Shown here one piece after another: positions 21,735 through 25,023 of a stretch of DNA of 25,023 bases. Numbering within the stretch: the first letter of the stretch is position 1; every line of letters starts with the position of its first letter. Under the pieces are notes generated by a model that was given only the letters and a program-made list of their open reading frames with translations, was not told where the DNA came from and did no database searches. The stretch is from JAPXSY01 sp034003585. Lineage in GTDB: Bacteria > Verrucomicrobiota > Kiritimatiellia > RFP12 > UBA1067. Where the stretch lies: positions 1 through 25,023 of the forward strand of contig JAVEYH010000044.1 in NCBI GenBank assembly GCA_034003585.1. The letters run 5' to 3'. The translations under genes were made by a program, and so were the position numbers.

Positions 21735-23228
21735 ATGCATGTCAACACCCAAGTCTCCGCTTTCATGAACCAGTTCCCGTGCGAGGGGCTGACCTTTGAC
21801 GATGTCACGCTCGTCACCCGGTACGCCGATTTCCTTCCCGACGAGACCAGCCTCACCACGCGCCTGACCAATCGCATCACGCTGAACATCCCGTTCGCGA
21901 GCGCGGCCATGGACACGGTCACGGAGTTCGGCATGGCCACGGCGATGGCCATGCTCGGCGGCATCGGCGTGATCCACAAGAATCTCCCGCCCGAACTTCA
22001 GGCGCAGCATGTCCGGCGCGTGAAGCACTACCTCAACGGTCTCATCATGCGGCCGGTCGCGTTCCACGCACGGGACACCCTCGCGCACATCCAGACCCAT
22101 CGCGAGGAGCACCGCCTGTCCTTCAGCGGCTTCCCGATCTTGGACGATCAGGACCGTCTCGCGGGAATCGTCACTTCCAGCGACATCCGGTTCGCCAAAA
22201 AAAGCGCGTCGCGCGTGGCCGAGGTGATGACGACGCGGGTCATCACCGCCCCGTCCGGAACCTCGCTGGAAGAGGCGTACGCCATCATGATGGAGAATAA
22301 GATCGGCAAACTGCCGCTGGTGGATGGCGACGGCCGGCTGGTCGGCCTCTATTCGTTCACGGATGTGCGGGAGCTGGTTGAGAACGCCCAGCCTCTCTAT
22401 ACCCGCGACAGCCGTTACCGGCTGCGCGTGGCGGCGGCTGTCAGCGCGGGGGATCATGACCGCATGGGCCTGCTCGCGGAGGAGGAGGTCGATGTGGTGG
22501 TGGTGGACAGCGCCCACGGCCATTCAAAGGGAATTCTCGAGATGGTGGCGTGGATCACGAAACACTATCCGGACATTGACGTGATCGGCGGGAACGTGGC
22601 CACGGGCGAAGGCGCCCTCGCGCTGCTGAAGGCCGGCGCCCACGGCGTGAAAGTCGGGATCGGTCCCGGTTCCATCTGCACCACCCGTGTGGTGTGTGGC
22701 GTGGGCATCCCGCAGATTACCGCGGTGTACCATGCCGCGCAGGCCCTTGGCGGCGAGATTCCGGTCATCGCCGACGGCGGCATCCGCCACTCGGGGGACG
22801 TCCCCAAGGCACTGGTCGCGGGGGCGGACACCGTGATGCTCGGTTCGATCCTCGCGGGCACCGAAGAGAGCCCCGGCGAGAAAATCATCCACGAGGGGCG
22901 CCATTATGTCGTGTACCGGGGCATGGGCAGTCTGGCCGCGATGAAAGAGGGCAAGGGCAGCCGCCAGCGCTACGGGCAGGACAACGTCCAGACCGACGAT
23001 CTGGTGCCGCAGGGCATCGAGGGCATCGTGCCGCTGGCCGGTTCGGTCAAGAAAATCATGACCCAGTTCTGCGGCGGCCTGCGGTCTTCCCTCGGGTATT
23101 GCGGGTCACGGACCCTGGCCGAACTCAAGGTGAACGGCTGTTTCTTCCGCGTCTCCAACGCCGGCGTGCGCGAGGCGCATCCCCACGACGTCAAGATCAT
23201 CAAAGAGGCGCCCAACTACCGTTCCTGA
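21735..23228 (+). CDS. guaB: inosine-5'-monophosphate dehydrogenase GuaB
   Basis: IMP is oxidised to XMP with NAD+, the committed step to guanine nucleotides. The TIM barrel begins with GLTFDDVTLV (18-27). Two CBS domains are inserted at about 103-155 and 165-215. The barrel resumes with VVVVDSAHGHSKG (254-266) and IGGNVATGEGA (284-294). The active-site loop GIGPGSICTTR (308-318) holds catalytic C315. IADGGIRHSGD (345-355) binds phosphate and the flap has R412-Y413 in SRQRYGQ. The length (497 residues) matches bacterial GuaB. The start is fixed by GGAGG seven bases upstream, at 21724-21728. It has its own promoter. The 3' end overlaps the convergent oxidoreductase gene by 13 bases. No guaA follows. 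Confidence 0.97.
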   Translation: MHVNTQVSAFMNQFPCEGLTFDDVTLVTRYADFLPDETSLTTRLTNRITLNIPFASAAMDTVTEFGMATAMAMLGGIGVIHKNLPPELQAQHVRRVKHYLNGLIMRPVAFHARDTLAHIQTHREEHRLSFSGFPILDDQDRLAGIVTSSDIRFAKKSASRVAEVMTTRVITAPSGTSLEEAYAIMMENKIGKLPLVDGDGRLVGLYSFTDVRELVENAQPLYTRDSRYRLRVAAAVSAGDHDRMGLLAEEEVDVVVVDSAHGHSKGILEMVAWITKHYPDIDVIGGNVATGEGALALLKAGAHGVKVGIGPGSICTTRVVCGVGIPQITAVYHAAQALGGEIPVIADGGIRHSGDVPKALVAGADTVMLGSILAGTEESPGEKIIHEGRHYVVYRGMGSLAAMKEGKGSRQRYGQDNVQTDDLVPQGIEGIVPLAGSVKKIMTQFCGGLRSSLGYCGSRTLAELKVNGCFFRVSNAGVREAHPHDVKIIKEAPNYRS

Positions 23229-25023
23229 CCCGGGTTCTGGAGCGTGTGGAAGGACTGGTTGACGAATTCGCGCGGCGTCCGGCCGGTCGCCGCGCAACAC
23301 GCTGCGGCGCGTCCGATGACCGCCCCCATGAGCCCGCCGGTGTGCATGACGCGGACCGAGCCGAGCGCGACGTAGGTCGCGGAGATGTTCTTGCCTGCCA
23401 TGAAGAGATTGGGGCACGTCCGCGAATAAAGGCAGCGGAACGGAATGTTGTAGGGCTTCACCTGGATATGCTCGCCGTTGAATTTGTCCGCCGGGAGGTC
23501 CGCCTTGCACCACTTCGCCTGCACCGCCGCGCGGAATTCCTCGCCCGGAAACTTCGGCGTCTGCGCCGGATGCGGGAAATGGAGGTCGATGTGCCATGAC
23601 GCTGTCACCGCCGCGTCCGCAAACGCCCGCGCCGAGACGATGTCTTGCTCAGTGAGCAGATGGTCGCCCTCGATGCGCACGGCCGCGCGCTTGCCGAGCA
23701 GGTACGCCATCCACGAAAGTTCTCCCTTCGCGTAGTTCGCCTTCTTCGCCGAACGGTTCTTGAGATAGTCCCACGTGCCGTAGACGGCGCGGAAATTGCG
23801 GTCGCGTATCATCTCGCCGTTCGCGACGTTGTCCTCGTAGAATCCGGTCTCCCAGTCCCATCCGGTGGCAAAGGCGTACCGTTTGAAATATCCCTCGCTC
23901 AAAAGGGGAAGAAGCGCATCCTCGTCGCGCTCGATCCTCATCGCCCACGGGCAGTCCGGGAAAACCGATTCCGTCTCCCGCCATTCCGCAACGGCGAAGT
24001 TGGTCGCCCCGTAGCCGCCGCCCTTCATCCCCTTCTTCCGCGCGAGGTTCTCGCCGGTTTCCTCGAACGTCTCGGGTTCGCGCCGCACCGCCGCACCCGC
24101 CTTGACCGCGAGCGCCGCGTCGCCCGTGCAGTCGGCGAAAAACCGGCCGCGATAGCGCGTGCGGAGCCCGGAATCGATCCGCTCGCCGATGACAGAGAGG
24201 ATCTTCCCGCCCTTGTCCGTCTCCGCCCCGGTCATCCGGGTGGACATCGCGAGCGTGAGGTTCGGTTCCTTCGCGAACCGTGCCGCGAGTCCCGCCTGAT
24301 TCGGCTGGAACTGAAACCCGCCCTGCATCTCCGGCCCGCCCCGCATCGCGTCGCGCACATCCCGGAGAAGGTCCGCGGCGAACGGGAGGATGTTCGTGAC
24401 GCACCCTTTCGGCGGCACACGGATTTCCACCGAGGCGTTGCCGCCGAGCACCGGCCGGTCCTGCACGAGCAGCGTTTTCGCGCCGGCACGGGCGGACGAG
24501 AGTGCCGCGCACATCCCGGCGAAGCCGCCCCCCACAACGACGAGATCGTATTCGCCGCCGTCCACCGGCGCGGCTTTCACGCGTTCCGGCGGCGTCTTCC
24601 CTTCCGGCACGAACGCGAGCGCGTCGACGCGTCCCGCAAAGCCCGTCAGGTCGCGGAGCGCGAGTTCCGTCCTCTCCTTCACAACGACCGCGCCGCCCTT
24701 CCACCACGACCATGTGCCGTCGCCGCCTTTGCCGAAGCGGCCCGCGCTGTTGCCGTTGACGAGCACTTCGAATTCCCCGGGACCCGACGGTGCGCACCAG
24801 TCGCGCGTCCTGACCCAGAGCCGGTACGTTCCGGGGGCGGTCTCGGCGACGGTTTCCGCATCCTTCACCGGGCGGCCGAGTCCGTGCGCCATCAGAAACG
24901 GCGACCCCATCTGGTCGGTGAACTGCTGGTCGATCACCCAGCCGCCGTGCTCGGCGAAACGCTCCGCCTCCACGAAAAAGGCACCGGCACTTTCGGCGCG
25001 CCCCGCCATGACCCAACAGACGC
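23216..25023 (-). CDS. FAD-dependent oxidoreductase (5' end beyond the window)
   Basis: From the ATG at 25009 the product has 597 residues. Residues of about 10-135 form a beta-rich domain (EAERF...GGWVIDQQF...GSPFLMAHG...GTYRLWVRTRDW...WSWW) that looks carbohydrate-binding-like. Then comes an FAD-binding fold: DLVVVGGGFAGMCAALSSARAG (dinucleotide loop G160-x-G162-x-x-G165), PVLGGNASVEIRVPP, FADCTGDAALAVKAGA, and a closing FMAGKNISATYVALGSVRVMHTGG. It belongs to the FAD_oxidored-type group common in PVC and Bacteroidota genomes. The substrate is unknown; sugars are plausible given the N-terminal domain. The frame stays open to the window edge, and AGRAESAGA before the first domain resembles the end of a signal peptide, so the true start is probably outside. 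Convergent with guaB. Confidence 0.87.
   Translation of the reverse strand, partial: VCWVMAGRAESAGAFFVEAERFAEHGGWVIDQQFTDQMGSPFLMAHGLGRPVKDAETVAETAPGTYRLWVRTRDWCAPSGPGEFEVLVNGNSAGRFGKGGDGTWSWWKGGAVVVKERTELALRDLTGFAGRVDALAFVPEGKTPPERVKAAPVDGGEYDLVVVGGGFAGMCAALSSARAGAKTLLVQDRPVLGGNASVEIRVPPKGCVTNILPFAADLLRDVRDAMRGGPEMQGGFQFQPNQAGLAARFAKEPNLTLAMSTRMTGAETDKGGKILSVIGERIDSGLRTRYRGRFFADCTGDAALAVKAGAAVRREPETFEETGENLARKKGMKGGGYGATNFAVAEWRETESVFPDCPWAMRIERDEDALLPLLSEGYFKRYAFATGWDWETGFYEDNVANGEMIRDRNFRAVYGTWDYLKNRSAKKANYAKGELSWMAYLLGKRAAVRIEGDHLLTEQDIVSARAFADAAVTASWHIDLHFPHPAQTPKFPGEEFRAAVQAKWCKADLPADKFNGEHIQVKPYNIPFRCLYSRTCPNLFMAGKNISATYVALGSVRVMHTGGLMGAVIGRAAACCAATGRTPREFVNQSFHTLQNPGQER

Noticed and set aside
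1..25023. CRISPR arrays, tRNA, rRNA, insertion sequences with transposase, toxin-antitoxin or phage-defence genes
   Set aside because: I looked for regularly spaced repeats, cloverleaf-type segments and the usual protein motifs and found none beyond the features listed.

Overview
The window is GC-rich bacterial DNA, densely coding, most likely from the Kiritimatiellota/Lentisphaerota/Verrucomicrobiota side of the PVC superphylum. That placement is inferred from content: a GxxExxY protein with CGCAAA-type repeats, a large secreted-type FAD-dependent oxidoreductase, LamG/BNR proteins, GYF_2 coiled-coil proteins and an MCE/Mla lipid transporter. No rRNA or marker gene confirms it. A run of exactly 100 N (18360-18459) shows a draft or metagenome scaffold, so the two genes beside it are truncated by assembly.

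Layout. 1-2671 (+): small membrane protein, rhomboid protease, nadC and coaX, overlapping or nearly abutting, so probably one transcript joining NAD and CoA cofactor synthesis. 2717-3321: an AT-richer island holding a GxxExxY nuclease-fold gene between two unrelated hairpins of exactly 60 nt each, bounded by a 16-bp imperfect terminal inverted repeat; this is the best candidate for an undescribed mobile unit. 3355-5010 (+): sugar nucleotidyltransferase and ComF-type phosphoribosyltransferase. 5026-7922 (-): an unknown polytopic membrane protein, then an OmpR-type response regulator and its sensor kinase, driven by a good sigma70-like promoter whose predicted start falls at the first ATG (possibly leaderless).

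8063-11226 (+): two tandem paralogues, each with two N-terminal GYF_2-like modules and a long coiled coil. 11263-11925: an orphan corrinoid (B12-binding) protein. 11977-15144: a secreted LamG-BNR-LamG protein. 15155-15213: a hairpin plus three CTTTGTG repeats, resembling a solo end of the 2717-3321 element. 15244-17377: ornithine and aspartate carbamoyltransferases in tandem.

17429-21547 (+): a secreted protein built of about 13 copies of a roughly 19-residue aromatic-Pro-x-aromatic repeat (cut by the gap), then MlaE permease (5' end lost in the gap), MlaF ATPase, MlaD/MCE protein with five exact 35-residue repeats, and a MerR-like HTH protein. This looks like a lipid-transport locus with an added envelope repeat protein. 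21735-23228 (+): guaB with its own promoter. 23216-25023 (-): FAD-dependent oxidoreductase, convergent with and overlapping guaB by 13 bp, running off the window end.

No tRNA, rRNA, CRISPR array or recognisable transposase was seen. No gene-free stretch exceeds 300 bases.
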